Assembly (NCBI RefSeq): GCF_003675385.1 | Contig: NZ_RCWZ01000003.1 | Location: 372,001 to 436,000 of the forward strand | Reading direction: 5' to 3' | Origin: Mucilaginibacter kameinonensis | Lineage (GTDB): Bacteria > Bacteroidota > Bacteroidia > Sphingobacteriales > Sphingobacteriaceae | Length of the DNA stretch: 64,000 nt | In this document: positions 17,654-26,719 of the stretch, piece by piece | Layout: every line of letters begins with the position of its first letter | Position numbering within the stretch: position 1 is the stretch's first letter | Program-made: the position numbers and the translations under genes | The notes under the pieces: model-generated | Database searches by the model: none | The model's input: only the letters and a program-made list of their open reading frames with translations | Told to the model about the DNA's origin: nothing

Positions 17654-18871
17654 ATGGAGCTAAAAAACCGGCATATCGTTATATTCTCGCAGATGCAGTT
17701 TGATAGCCGACTGGAATCAACCAACTATACCATGGCCAAACATTTGGCTAAGGATAATTTTGTATACTACGTTGACAGGCCGTACACCTGGAAAGATTAT
17801 ATCCAGTTTAAAAACACGCCTGGATACAATGCCCGCAAGCCGCATTTTTTTTCGCCCAAGGATAGTTTTATCCAAACGGAGATCCCGAATTTAAAGATCA
17901 TCATAACACCTCCCGTACCTTCTATAAATTCGTTGCCTGAGGGCGCCATTTACCGGTTGGCCTTGAAAGTAAACGAAGGGATTGTAGCAGGCAGGCTCAA
18001 CAAGGTTATTAAACACCTGGGGATTAAAGATTATATCTTCATTAACTCCTACGCGTTTTACTATCCCACCATGCACCGGTTGCTAAAGCAAAAACCGTTG
18101 CTTAAGGTTTATCACTGTGTTGATCCGCTGATTGAAGAATACCAAACCCGTCATGGCCTTATATCCGAAGATATTTTGGTGAAAGATATGGATATGGTGA
18201 TCAGCACCAGCAAAGAGTTGAGTAATATCAAGGGAAAACTTAACCCTAACTCCTATTTTGTACCTAATGCAGCCAATATCAGCCACAGCCAAAAAGCTCT
18301 TGATCCGGCTTTGCCCATTGCAGAGATCCTGTCGGATGTTAAAAAGCCCATCATTGGCTATTTCGGCAATATTGAACGCCGTATTGATTACGATCTGCTC
18401 TCACAACTAACGGCGCAAAACCCGGATAAAAGCTTTGTTTTTGTTGGACCTGTTGATATAGATTACGAAAACAATCCTGCTTTTAATGCCCCCAATGTTT
18501 TCAAAAAAGGCGCGGTGCCTTATGAACTGTTACCTGCCGTGCTCAAAGGCTTTGATGTTGCTATTATTCCTTTTAAAAAGGATGATGTAAGCAGTTCTAT
18601 TTTTCCGCTTAAATTATTCGAATATCTTGGCTCTGGTCGCCCTGTAGTGATCACAGATTTTAACGGTGACCTGGAAGAATTTACAGGCGATACAGTGTAC
18701 ATCTGCAAAAATGCTGACGAATTTACTGCCGCAATTAACCTATCGTTAAACGATACTCCTTTTTTACAGCAAAAAAGATTAAAAGTAGCAGCACAAAATA
18801 CCTGGGAGCACCGTATAACAGAGATCAAAAGCCTGCTGGCAACAAATTTGAATAATAAGCAGAAAGGTTAA
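17654..18871 (+). CDS. Glycosyltransferase, GT-B fold (GT4-like)
   Basis: A 405-residue cytoplasmic glycosyltransferase. The C-terminal nucleotide-sugar half contains IIGYFGNIERRIDYDLL, FVFVGPV and the acidic patch region SSIFPLKLFEYLGSGRPVV with the conserved Glu of the E-x7-E type. The N-terminal half is the variable acceptor domain. It should add one sugar of the repeat unit. Donor and acceptor cannot be read from the sequence. Confidence 0.88.
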   Translation: MELKNRHIVIFSQMQFDSRLESTNYTMAKHLAKDNFVYYVDRPYTWKDYIQFKNTPGYNARKPHFFSPKDSFIQTEIPNLKIIITPPVPSINSLPEGAIYRLALKVNEGIVAGRLNKVIKHLGIKDYIFINSYAFYYPTMHRLLKQKPLLKVYHCVDPLIEEYQTRHGLISEDILVKDMDMVISTSKELSNIKGKLNPNSYFVPNAANISHSQKALDPALPIAEILSDVKKPIIGYFGNIERRIDYDLLSQLTAQNPDKSFVFVGPVDIDYENNPAFNAPNVFKKGAVPYELLPAVLKGFDVAIIPFKKDDVSSSIFPLKLFEYLGSGRPVVITDFNGDLEEFTGDTVYICKNADEFTAAINLSLNDTPFLQQKRLKVAAQNTWEHRITEIKSLLATNLNNKQKG

Positions 18872-18934
18872 AATTTAGAGAAACATACCTGTTACTTATA
18901 AATTAATATAAAACAGGGATTATCATCAAAACAC

Positions 18935-20152
18935 ATGGAAATCATCAAATTCATTGCATCTGTTGTCGCCATTTTGCTGTTTATATACCTTGGGGTATAT
19001 AGCTTGTACTTGTTTGTGTTCTCTGTACTGGGGAAATTAATCCCCATTAAACAGCCGGTTACGGCAACTAAGCTCAGCAAATTCATTGTTTATATCTGCG
19101 CTTATAAAGAAGATGAAATTATTTTAAACTCGGCGGCAGCAGCCTTAACTATCGACTATCCGAAAGATATGTTTACGATTTGCGTGATTGCCGATTCCAT
19201 GAAACCTGAAACCATTGTTAAATTAAAGCAAATGCCGTTGCAGGTGGTTGAGGTAGTTTTTGAAACCAGTACCAAATCAAAAGCGTTAAATAAAGCCATT
19301 GAAAATACAGCAGCGGGTTACGATGCCGCCGTTGTTTTTGATATTGATAATATTGCAGCTCCTGATTATTTGCACCAGATCAATAATTATTTACAGGCAG
19401 GCCATCTTGTGGTTCAGGGCCATCGCGTTGCAAAAAACTCAAACACCCAGGTAGCAATACTTGATGCGGTAAGCGAAGAAGTTAACAATCACATTTTCAG
19501 GAAGTCGCAGCAGTTATTTAAGTTTTCGGCTGCAATTATCGGCTCAGGGATGGCTTTAGAATACAAGCTTTTTGTGAATGTAATGTCGCGTATTGATGCT
19601 GTAGGCGGATTTGATAAAGAAATGGGGTTACTACTCACCCGCGATAAGATCCACGTTGCCTATGCCGAAAAAGCGTACATCTATGACGAAAAAGTAAGTA
19701 ACCCGGCAGTATTTGAAAAGCAGCGTAAACGCTGGCTTTCGGCTCAATTTAACCTGCTTAAAAAATATGGCGCTACCGCTCCTGCTCAGTTTTTCCGCGG
19801 CAATTTTGATTATGTGAACGAGATTTACCAGATGGCAATCCTGCCGCGCGTGCTGATGCTGGGCCTGATGCCGTTGATGTTACTGATCTCATTTTTCACT
19901 CCGGGCATCGGTCCGCACTGGCATTTATGGCTTGGCGCAACTGTGGCCTGTTACCTTGGTATCATAGTTGCCATACCGACATCGTTCTACAACGGAAAAC
20001 TTTTAACGGCTATGCTTAAACTACCACTTATATTTTTCACCATGTTCCTGCTGTTGTTTAAACTTAAAGGAGCAAACAAAAAGTTTATTCATACGCCGCA
20101 TGATCACGCTCCTACAGAACCCGTAAACAACGAAGCAACTGCAGTTAAATAA
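18935..20152 (+). CDS. Membrane glycosyltransferase family 2 protein
   Basis: A 405-residue processive-type GT2 protein. There is an N-terminal membrane helix (about 5-30), a GT-A catalytic domain (about 45-270) with VVFDIDNIAAPDYL as the metal-binding acidic motif, a QRKRWLSAQ motif of the QxxRW type, and two to three C-terminal helices. QxxRW is found in cellulose-synthase-like enzymes that bind the growing glycan. It is followed 55 bases later by the NRPS gene in the same direction. Confidence 0.88.
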   Translation: MEIIKFIASVVAILLFIYLGVYSLYLFVFSVLGKLIPIKQPVTATKLSKFIVYICAYKEDEIILNSAAAALTIDYPKDMFTICVIADSMKPETIVKLKQMPLQVVEVVFETSTKSKALNKAIENTAAGYDAAVVFDIDNIAAPDYLHQINNYLQAGHLVVQGHRVAKNSNTQVAILDAVSEEVNNHIFRKSQQLFKFSAAIIGSGMALEYKLFVNVMSRIDAVGGFDKEMGLLLTRDKIHVAYAEKAYIYDEKVSNPAVFEKQRKRWLSAQFNLLKKYGATAPAQFFRGNFDYVNEIYQMAILPRVLMLGLMPLMLLISFFTPGIGPHWHLWLGATVACYLGIIVAIPTSFYNGKLLTAMLKLPLIFFTMFLLLFKLKGANKKFIHTPHDHAPTEPVNNEATAVK

Positions 20153-20207
20153 CGGAAACAAGATTGATAATTAATTGAACCAGGAATAATATAGCATATA
20201 AACAATT

Positions 20208-22859
20208 ATGGATGCCCCTCTGAATACCGACGTTATAAGCATGTTAAACAATACTGCTGTAGATTATCCAAAAGAAAAGGCTCTTATCCATTTAACCGCG
20301 GCTGCTGCAAATCAGTATCCGGATAAAGTGGCGCTGAAATTTCATGAACGTATTTTAACCTATAAGGCGCTAAATGAGGCCGCCAACAAGCTGGCCGGTT
20401 ACCTGATTGATCAGGGCCTTAAAAGAGGTGATGTTGCCGGTGTAGCACTTGACCGCTCGCCCGAAATGGTGATATCGCTCTTAGCCGTTATGAAAGCCGG
20501 TGCCGCATACGTACCACTTGACCCTGAATATCCGAAAGACCGTATCGAATTTATGCTGGAAGATTCATCAGCCAAAATTCTGATCACTTCTGAAAAATAT
20601 CATAATCACTTTGCTGCAAACTCAATTGAGGTTTTGATTGAGGCGGCATTAGAGAAATTTCCATCATATCCTGTTACCGAACCTGAAACCGGCGTAAGCG
20701 GCGAAGACCTTGCTTATATCCTGTATACATCAGGCTCAACCGGTAAACCTAAAGGTGTACAGATCCGGCACTTTAACCTGATTAACTTTTTATTAAGTTG
20801 CCAAAAGGTACCAGGCATGACTACTGCCGATAAGGTACTGGCTGTAACAACCATCTCTTTCGACATTGCCGGTTTGGATTTATACCTACCGCTGATAACC
20901 GGTGCAGAGCTTTTGTTAGCCGATTCGGCTACGGCAAAAGACGGCCGTGCCCTGGTTGACCTGGTTAAAGCAGAAGATGTGACTGTAATGCAGGCCACTC
21001 CTTTTACCTGGCGCATGATGCTGGTATCCGGCTGGGACAGCAAATTGCCGTTAAAGGTGTATTGTGGTGGCGAGGCGTTTCCAAAGGATTTAGTTACACA
21101 ACTTTTGCCCAAATGTGAGGAGATCTGGAACCTTTACGGCCCAACTGAAACAACCATTTACTCCACCATAAAACAGATTACCAGCGATGAAGATATCACC
21201 ATTGGTAAACCTGTTGCCAACACCCAGATCTATATTTTAGACGAGGCACTTAATAACCTTACCGATGGTTCAATAGGTGAGATTTATATCGGCGGTGATG
21301 GTGTTGCTGTTGGTTACCTTAACCGTGCAGAATTATCGGCCGAGCGTTTTGTGAAAGATATATTCTCAACCGTTGAAGGCGCCCGCATGTACCGTACCGG
21401 CGACCTGGGCAAGATAAGGCAGGATGGCGAAATTGTTTGCCTTGGCCGTATCGACCACCAGGTTAAGGTGCGTGGTTACCGCATTGAGCTGGAAGAAATT
21501 GAACAAAACCTGTTAAAGCAGAATAATATTAAACAGGCCGTAGTTATAGCCCGTGAAGATACTCCGGGAATGCCACGCCTGGTAGCTTACGTAATTACGC
21601 CTGAGCCTAAAGAAGGCCTCGACCTTAAAAACCAGTTTGATGCATGGCAAAAAGGCTTGCTGGAAGTTTTACCTGAATACATGGTTCCGGATGATTTTGT
21701 GGTGATGAACGCGATACCTATTACTCCAAACGGTAAAATAGATCGTAAGGCATTACCTAAGCCCGATTATAACATCATATATCGTGAAGGTGAATTTGTT
21801 GCCCCACGTACCGATAACGAAAAGTTAGTTGCCAAAATATGGCAGCAAAACATGGGTATTGAGCAGATCAGTATCCTGGATAATTTCTTTGAATTGGGTG
21901 GTCGTTCATTAGTTGCGGTGAAAATCATGGCCGCTATTGAGCAGGAAACCGGCAAGCGTTTACCGTTAGCTACCCTATTTGAGCACGCGACAATCGAAAA
22001 ACTTGCCGCGCGACTTGAGGGCGATGAGGTGATCAGCTGGGAATCGCTGGTGCCTATTAAGCCAACTGGCAGTAAAATGCCTTTGTATATTGTTCACGGT
22101 GCAGGCTTAAATGTATTATTATTTAATGCCCTTGCCATGAATATGGATGCCGAGCAACCGGTTTACGGCTTGCAGGCCCGCGGTTTGAACGGCATTGATG
22201 AACCTTTGGACGTAATGGAAGAGATAGCAGCAAACTATATTGCCGAGATCGTAGCTAAAAACCCCGAAGGGCCGTATGCATTGGCGGGTTATTCATTAGG
22301 TGGTATTATCGCCTACGAAATGGCAAATCAACTTATAGCGGCCGGCAAAGAGGTTAAAATGGTTGCCATGTTTGATACTTATGCTGATCGCTCAGATATA
22401 AACGACAGCAAGGCTAAAAAGATAGTTGATAAAACAACGCTTCGTGCTAAGCAATTCGCCCACAGCTTTGTGCTACTGGCCGAAGACCCTAAACGTACCA
22501 TTGAGTACAAAGGATTGATGCTTAAGCGCCAGATGATTAAACTTTATTGGAAGGTATTTAAGCCTAACCAAAAACGCGAAGGTTTTTTTGCTTATGATAA
22601 CGAGATTGATGAGGCAAGCGAAAAAGCATTACGCAACTACGTATTGAAACCGTTAAACATAACCCTCGACCTATTCAGGGCTAAAAAGCGGACTTTTTAT
22701 ATGGAAGATTTTGAGTTTTTAGGCTGGAAACCGTTCGCGATTAAAGGTGTGAATGTACACGAGATTCCGGGTGAGCACAACACCATATTTGCTCCGCCAA
22801 ATGACAAGGAATTTGCCGAAGTACTGCAGAAGTGTCTGGACAGGGTGGCAAAAAGTTAA
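20208..22859 (+). CDS. NRPS, A-PCP-TE, with relic of a lost condensation domain
   Basis: An 883-residue nonribosomal peptide synthetase. The adenylation domain (about 30-535) has YTSGSTGKPKG, NLYGPTETT, YRTGDLG, GRIDHQVKVRGYRIE and NGKIDRKALP. The carrier domain has LGGRS with Ser567 as phosphopantetheine site. The thioesterase (about 630-880) has GYSLGG with Ser696, and GEHNT with the probable His. My reading of the ten specificity positions is D-I-L-Q-Y-G-L-I-Y-K, close to the known glycine code. No condensation domain is present, yet residues 12-29 (MLNNTAVDYPKEKALIHL) match the linker that joins C to A in ordinary modules, and the protein closely resembles the last module at 35703. It lies inside the EPS operon between a glycosyltransferase and an acyltransferase, so it may supply an aminoacyl group for the polysaccharide; this is inference. 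Confidence 0.93.
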   Translation: MDAPLNTDVISMLNNTAVDYPKEKALIHLTAAAANQYPDKVALKFHERILTYKALNEAANKLAGYLIDQGLKRGDVAGVALDRSPEMVISLLAVMKAGAAYVPLDPEYPKDRIEFMLEDSSAKILITSEKYHNHFAANSIEVLIEAALEKFPSYPVTEPETGVSGEDLAYILYTSGSTGKPKGVQIRHFNLINFLLSCQKVPGMTTADKVLAVTTISFDIAGLDLYLPLITGAELLLADSATAKDGRALVDLVKAEDVTVMQATPFTWRMMLVSGWDSKLPLKVYCGGEAFPKDLVTQLLPKCEEIWNLYGPTETTIYSTIKQITSDEDITIGKPVANTQIYILDEALNNLTDGSIGEIYIGGDGVAVGYLNRAELSAERFVKDIFSTVEGARMYRTGDLGKIRQDGEIVCLGRIDHQVKVRGYRIELEEIEQNLLKQNNIKQAVVIAREDTPGMPRLVAYVITPEPKEGLDLKNQFDAWQKGLLEVLPEYMVPDDFVVMNAIPITPNGKIDRKALPKPDYNIIYREGEFVAPRTDNEKLVAKIWQQNMGIEQISILDNFFELGGRSLVAVKIMAAIEQETGKRLPLATLFEHATIEKLAARLEGDEVISWESLVPIKPTGSKMPLYIVHGAGLNVLLFNALAMNMDAEQPVYGLQARGLNGIDEPLDVMEEIAANYIAEIVAKNPEGPYALAGYSLGGIIAYEMANQLIAAGKEVKMVAMFDTYADRSDINDSKAKKIVDKTTLRAKQFAHSFVLLAEDPKRTIEYKGLMLKRQMIKLYWKVFKPNQKREGFFAYDNEIDEASEKALRNYVLKPLNITLDLFRAKKRTFYMEDFEFLGWKPFAIKGVNVHEIPGEHNTIFAPPNDKEFAEVLQKCLDRVAKS

Positions 22860-22938
22860 GCCAACCGTCACATATCTGCCAATAAACCAACCGTGTTAAA
22901 ACTTTTAGTTAAAATTAGCTTTACCGACGGTGCTACTT

Positions 22939-24084
22939 ATGAATACTACTACTACCGAAAAGAATTTAAAATCAACAGGCAAAGCAAGAGTTTATTTCTC
23001 CAATTTAAATGGAGTAAGGGCTCTTGCTGCGCTTATGGTAGTGATATCCCATATCGAGCTGCATAAGGTTGATTTTCACGTAGCGCGGATCCCTCACCTG
23101 ACAATACTAAATTTTGGCAAAACAGGCGTTACCATCTTCTTTGCACTAAGCGGGTTTCTGATAACCTACTTATTGTTAGAAGAAAAGCGCAATTTTTCGG
23201 CAGTAAACTTTAAAGCCTTTTATGTAAGGCGTATGCTCCGGATCTGGCCATTGTATTTTTTATTGGTGGTTGTAGGCTTTTTTATCTATCCGGGAACAGG
23301 CGTAACAACGGGACTTTGGTTATCTGTATTTTTTATGCCTAACCTGGCATTCTGCCTGCAAATGCTGCCGGAAATTTTCAATCCTATCTGGTCGATAGGT
23401 ACTGAAGAACAATTCTATATTTTTCACCCGCATTTCTTCAGGATAAAGAAGCCTAAAAACATCCTTTATGCCTTCCTGATTTTCATTGTATTGATTTGGG
23501 CATTACAGTTAAGCATTAACAACCTTAATCATGAAAACCCTGTTTGGAAAATATTCAGCCAGTTTTTTTATTATGCCCGTTTTGACAACATGATGATTGG
23601 CGCGGCTGTGGCCGTTATATTTCATAATACAAGGCACCCATCGTTTAAATTTAAATTGCAGCCGCTGTTTGATCTGATGTTTAAGCCTTATATGCAGGTG
23701 ACGCTATCCATTATTTTTCTGGCGTATGTTTACCTGTATTTAGTCCATGACATCCCACACGGTGATGTTCCGCTGGCTGTCATTTCCTCGCTGCTTATTG
23801 TTAACCTTTGCCAGGCCGAAACCAGCATTTATACCATAAAAAGTAAAACACTTGATTATATAGGGCAGATCTCGTATGGTATTTACCTCCTGCACAAATA
23901 CCCCCTGTTTTTAACCCTGTACCTTGTACATAATTATGTCCCAACTATGAATATGGTTATGCAAAACGTAATCATATATACCGTCACCGTTGGCTGTGCT
24001 ATTGGACTGGCTTCATTGTCATACTTTGGGTATGAGAAACCTTTCCTCAACATTAAAAAACGTTTTCAGAAAATAACGCAGTAA
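22939..24084 (+). CDS. Acyltransferase family 3 (OafA-like) membrane protein
   Basis: A 381-residue membrane acyltransferase of family 3. It begins with NGVRALAALMVVISHIE, where the His is the family's proposed catalytic residue, followed by GVTIFFALSGFLITYLL and FYVRRMLRIWPLYF, both hallmarks, and about ten helices in total. Such proteins acylate sugars, often with acetyl groups, during export. I prefer the ATG at 22939 to a GTG at 22930. It is the last forward gene of this part of the EPS operon and ends only 3 bases from the convergent GHKL kinase gene. Confidence 0.9.
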   Translation: MNTTTTEKNLKSTGKARVYFSNLNGVRALAALMVVISHIELHKVDFHVARIPHLTILNFGKTGVTIFFALSGFLITYLLLEEKRNFSAVNFKAFYVRRMLRIWPLYFLLVVVGFFIYPGTGVTTGLWLSVFFMPNLAFCLQMLPEIFNPIWSIGTEEQFYIFHPHFFRIKKPKNILYAFLIFIVLIWALQLSINNLNHENPVWKIFSQFFYYARFDNMMIGAAVAVIFHNTRHPSFKFKLQPLFDLMFKPYMQVTLSIIFLAYVYLYLVHDIPHGDVPLAVISSLLIVNLCQAETSIYTIKSKTLDYIGQISYGIYLLHKYPLFLTLYLVHNYVPTMNMVMQNVIIYTVTVGCAIGLASLSYFGYEKPFLNIKKRFQKITQ

Positions 24085-24087
24085 TAT

Positions 24088-24639
24088 TTACCGCTGTTTA
24101 AGTTCAATTACCGAGGTAAAGGTATTTATCCCGGTACCAGGTTTATGCTTGTAATCAAAGGCGTCGCTGGCGCGCGCGATGATCATGAGGCCGTAGTGTT
24201 CGTTCAACCCCATAACAGTTTCTTTACTAACGTATTGCACATCAAAATCTTCGGTAAAAAACTCCAGGTGATTGCTGTTTTTCACCCGTCCCTTCAATGT
24301 ACCAAAGTCATCCCCATAAATGGCAATTTCGTTTTGGGCCAGTTTGTTGGTTAACAGCGGCCAGGTCAGTATCGCCTGGCGGGTATTAATTTGCAGCGGT
24401 TTTCCCTTATCCTGTTTACTGATATATAGTTTATTGCTTTTCAGATCAACCCCGATATTGGTTACGTCGGTCCCCATGTGCTTAAGTGAGTTGGTAAGCA
24501 ATTCAATCAGGATAGTTTTTATCCTGAAATCCGCGTCGTCATCAACTATATCTTTCGCAATATTTTTTATATAGCCGATGATCTGCACTGTTAAAGGATA
24601 AATACCTTCGGTTTCATTATTAAAAACAAACTTTTTCAA
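24088..24639 (-). CDS. GHKL-fold anti-sigma-factor-type kinase (RsbW/SpoIIAB-like)
   Basis: A 183-residue protein with an ATP-binding GHKL domain: N-box like ILIELLTNSLKHM, a DKGKP loop, GLMIIARASD and a GTGINTF end. In partner-switching systems such a kinase phosphorylates a STAS protein and binds an alternative partner. It is the last gene of a reverse-strand cassette with a STAS protein and a PP2C phosphatase. No sigma factor is nearby and Bacteroidota lack sigma-B, so its output partner is unknown; EPS control is a positional guess. Confidence 0.8.
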   Translation of the reverse strand: MKKFVFNNETEGIYPLTVQIIGYIKNIAKDIVDDDADFRIKTILIELLTNSLKHMGTDVTNIGVDLKSNKLYISKQDKGKPLQINTRQAILTWPLLTNKLAQNEIAIYGDDFGTLKGRVKNSNHLEFFTEDFDVQYVSKETVMGLNEHYGLMIIARASDAFDYKHKPGTGINTFTSVIELKQR

Positions 24640-24653
24640 GGTGGTAAATTAAT

Positions 24654-24989
24654 TTATGCCCCGGTTAAAGCCTCCTGTGTATTTGTATATATCTTGAACA
24701 CTTTGTCAAGTCGCACCAATTGAAACAATGATCTGATATCGCTATTTAAACCAACCACGGCAATATCACCTCCGTTGTTCATGGCCAGTTTAAGTGCCGA
24801 TACCAGCGCACCTAAAAAAGAACTATCTACGTATATCACCTGCTCAAAGTTTACTATAACATACTTATTTCCACTATTGATGAGACTGTGCAATTCTGCC
24901 TTAAACTGATCGGCATTTGATAAATTGGCCTCTTTAAGCTGTATGTCCGCTATTAGTGCATTATCAAGCAAATGTGTACGTAGTATCAT
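24654..24989 (-). CDS. STAS-domain anti-anti-sigma-type protein
   Basis: A 111-residue single STAS domain like SpoIIAA/RsbV. The motif YVDSSFLGALVSAL carries the serines (56/57) that correspond to the phosphorylation site. It should cycle between phosphorylated (by the GHKL kinase) and unphosphorylated (by the PP2C protein) states. Its start is directly next to the stop of the phosphatase gene and 14 bases separate it from the kinase gene. Confidence 0.9.
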   Translation of the reverse strand: MILRTHLLDNALIADIQLKEANLSNADQFKAELHSLINSGNKYVIVNFEQVIYVDSSFLGALVSALKLAMNNGGDIAVVGLNSDIRSLFQLVRLDKVFKIYTNTQEALTGA

Positions 24990-26129
24990 TTAACTGTTTT
25001 TTTGAATAAATATTAAACTGCAATCGTCAATTTGTTCATTGGCCTTTTCATTTAAAAAGCCATCATTTTTTAAGGTCATGAATGAATCAGATTTACCAAG
25101 ATATCTCTCAATTTCGCTGGTAAAGCTATTCAAATCGGTTTTCTTACCTGCAGGCGTTTCTTTATCAATTAATCCATCAGTTATCATCATTAACTGATCG
25201 CCGGGCCGCATGGTAAACAGATGCTCATCAAAACCACCTTGTTTACTAACTCCAAGCAGTAGCCCAGCTGAAGAGATCCGGTCAAGCCTATTTTTGGCCT
25301 TGCAGAAATACAAGAGCGGTAAATCGCCCGCACCGGTGTAACTCAACTCCTCACTTTCCGCATCAATCATAATAAGCGACAGTGTTGATAATACTTCGCT
25401 CACAACCGGATCATGATAAATGACCGAATTGATCTTTTGCATGATGCTTCTGGTCGATACATCACCTTCCGAAACACATAACCTTACCGCAGCCCTTATA
25501 TAACTCAGATAACCAAACGAAAAAAACCAGGCTCCCCACTTTTTCCCCATAACATCGCCCAGGATAATAAAAGTGTACCTGTTATTAATAGATATCACAT
25601 CAATAAAATCTCCGCCCGGGTAATTCTCGAATGATTTGTGCCAGAAATCAATTTCAAAACCATTTATGCGGGGCGTTTCTTTCGGAACTGAATATAGATT
25701 TAGCGCCATCGCGGCACTGCTTAGTTCACGTATAGTATGCTCATGCCTTTCGCGAATGCTGTTCAGGAAATTATTGATCTTTGAAATGACAAAGGCTATC
25801 GGCGTATCCTTATCAATATAATCAATAACATCGAGACTCATCCCGGCTATCATATGATCATGATCAGTAACCGATGTTAAAAACATAAAGGGAATGTTCT
25901 TAAACTCCGGCACGGCCATTAAACTTTGCCTGAACTCAAAACCATTAACACCCGGCATCTGGTAATCAGACAGGATCAGGTCGGGGATATCATTTTTAAG
26001 CAATGCAAAGGCTTCCTCCGCATTATTCGCTTTATGGCAAATGAAACCCTCTTTTTCCAAAGCCCGGCCAATAACCTTTAAAACAAGCGGGCTATCATCA
26101 ACCAGTAATATTTGGGACTGCTTCGGCAT
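24990..26129 (-). CDS. Receiver-PP2C (SpoIIE/RsbU-type) phosphatase
   Basis: A 379-residue response regulator. Residues 1-125 are a receiver with DD11-12, Asp55 in LSDYQMPG, Thr in FLTSV and a lysine in IDKDTP. After a helical linker, residues about 160-375 form a SpoIIE-type PP2C domain with GGDFIDV, GDVMGKKWGAW, YTGAGDLPLLY, MITDGLID and QIDDCS as metal-binding parts. It should dephosphorylate the adjacent STAS protein when its receiver is phosphorylated, linking a two-component signal to the partner switch. The kinase is not in the window next to it. Confidence 0.92.
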   Translation of the reverse strand: MPKQSQILLVDDSPLVLKVIGRALEKEGFICHKANNAEEAFALLKNDIPDLILSDYQMPGVNGFEFRQSLMAVPEFKNIPFMFLTSVTDHDHMIAGMSLDVIDYIDKDTPIAFVISKINNFLNSIRERHEHTIRELSSAAMALNLYSVPKETPRINGFEIDFWHKSFENYPGGDFIDVISINNRYTFIILGDVMGKKWGAWFFSFGYLSYIRAAVRLCVSEGDVSTRSIMQKINSVIYHDPVVSEVLSTLSLIMIDAESEELSYTGAGDLPLLYFCKAKNRLDRISSAGLLLGVSKQGGFDEHLFTMRPGDQLMMITDGLIDKETPAGKKTDLNSFTSEIERYLGKSDSFMTLKNDGFLNEKANEQIDDCSLIFIQKNS

Positions 26130-26140
26130 AATTCAGATAT

Positions 26141-26641
26141 TCAGGAATTGCTTTTTCGCAGTAAAGCGTTTATAAACAAATATACGCCTGTTAACACGAT
26201 TAATACCGATATAACATCCATTAAAGTTATACCATCATCCTTTGTAAAATAAAAAATGGTAAACATTTCAAAGTACGGCGGCGCAGGCATGATGATCATG
26301 GCTAAACCAAGTACAATCATCGTAATGGCTATCCCTATCAAAACAGCATGCTTTAACTTTTCCTGCAGCCGGTGCTTTTTTGCCTGACGACTATCAACCG
26401 GGTGCTGGGCCAGCAAAAACTCAAGGTTATTTACCATGTCCAAACGGCTCTGATCCTCATCTACTTCGCTAAAGGCATCGAATTTTTGAGGAGAAGGATT
26501 AGGCTCAATGGCGTTATTTATTTTTTGCTGTATTGCCCTAATATATTCTTTATCAATATTTCCTTTTTTTAGCAGTAGAACCAGCTCATCAACTTTGGTA
26601 TCAAGCAGCACTTCATCATTATTTGGCAGTTTATTCTTCAA
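26141..26641 (-). CDS. Two-helix membrane protein at the head of the partner-switching cassette
   Basis: A 166-residue protein with a polar, helical N-terminal half (about 1-95), then two membrane helices (HAVLIGIAITMIVLGLAMIIM and LMDVISVLIVLTGVYLFINALL). It has the same orientation as the phosphatase gene, 11 bases upstream of it, so it is probably the first cistron. No family recognised. It could be the membrane input or output of the switch. Its 5' end faces a glycosyltransferase gene across 78 bases. Confidence 0.6.
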   Translation of the reverse strand: MKNKLPNNDEVLLDTKVDELVLLLKKGNIDKEYIRAIQQKINNAIEPNPSPQKFDAFSEVDEDQSRLDMVNNLEFLLAQHPVDSRQAKKHRLQEKLKHAVLIGIAITMIVLGLAMIIMPAPPYFEMFTIFYFTKDDGITLMDVISVLIVLTGVYLFINALLRKSNS

Positions 26642-26719
26642 AGGAATATCGTAGTATAATTTGGTTAACTTTTACTGATATTAGCCGTAAAAAGCTTTAT
26701 TGATAATAACCCCTCTCAG

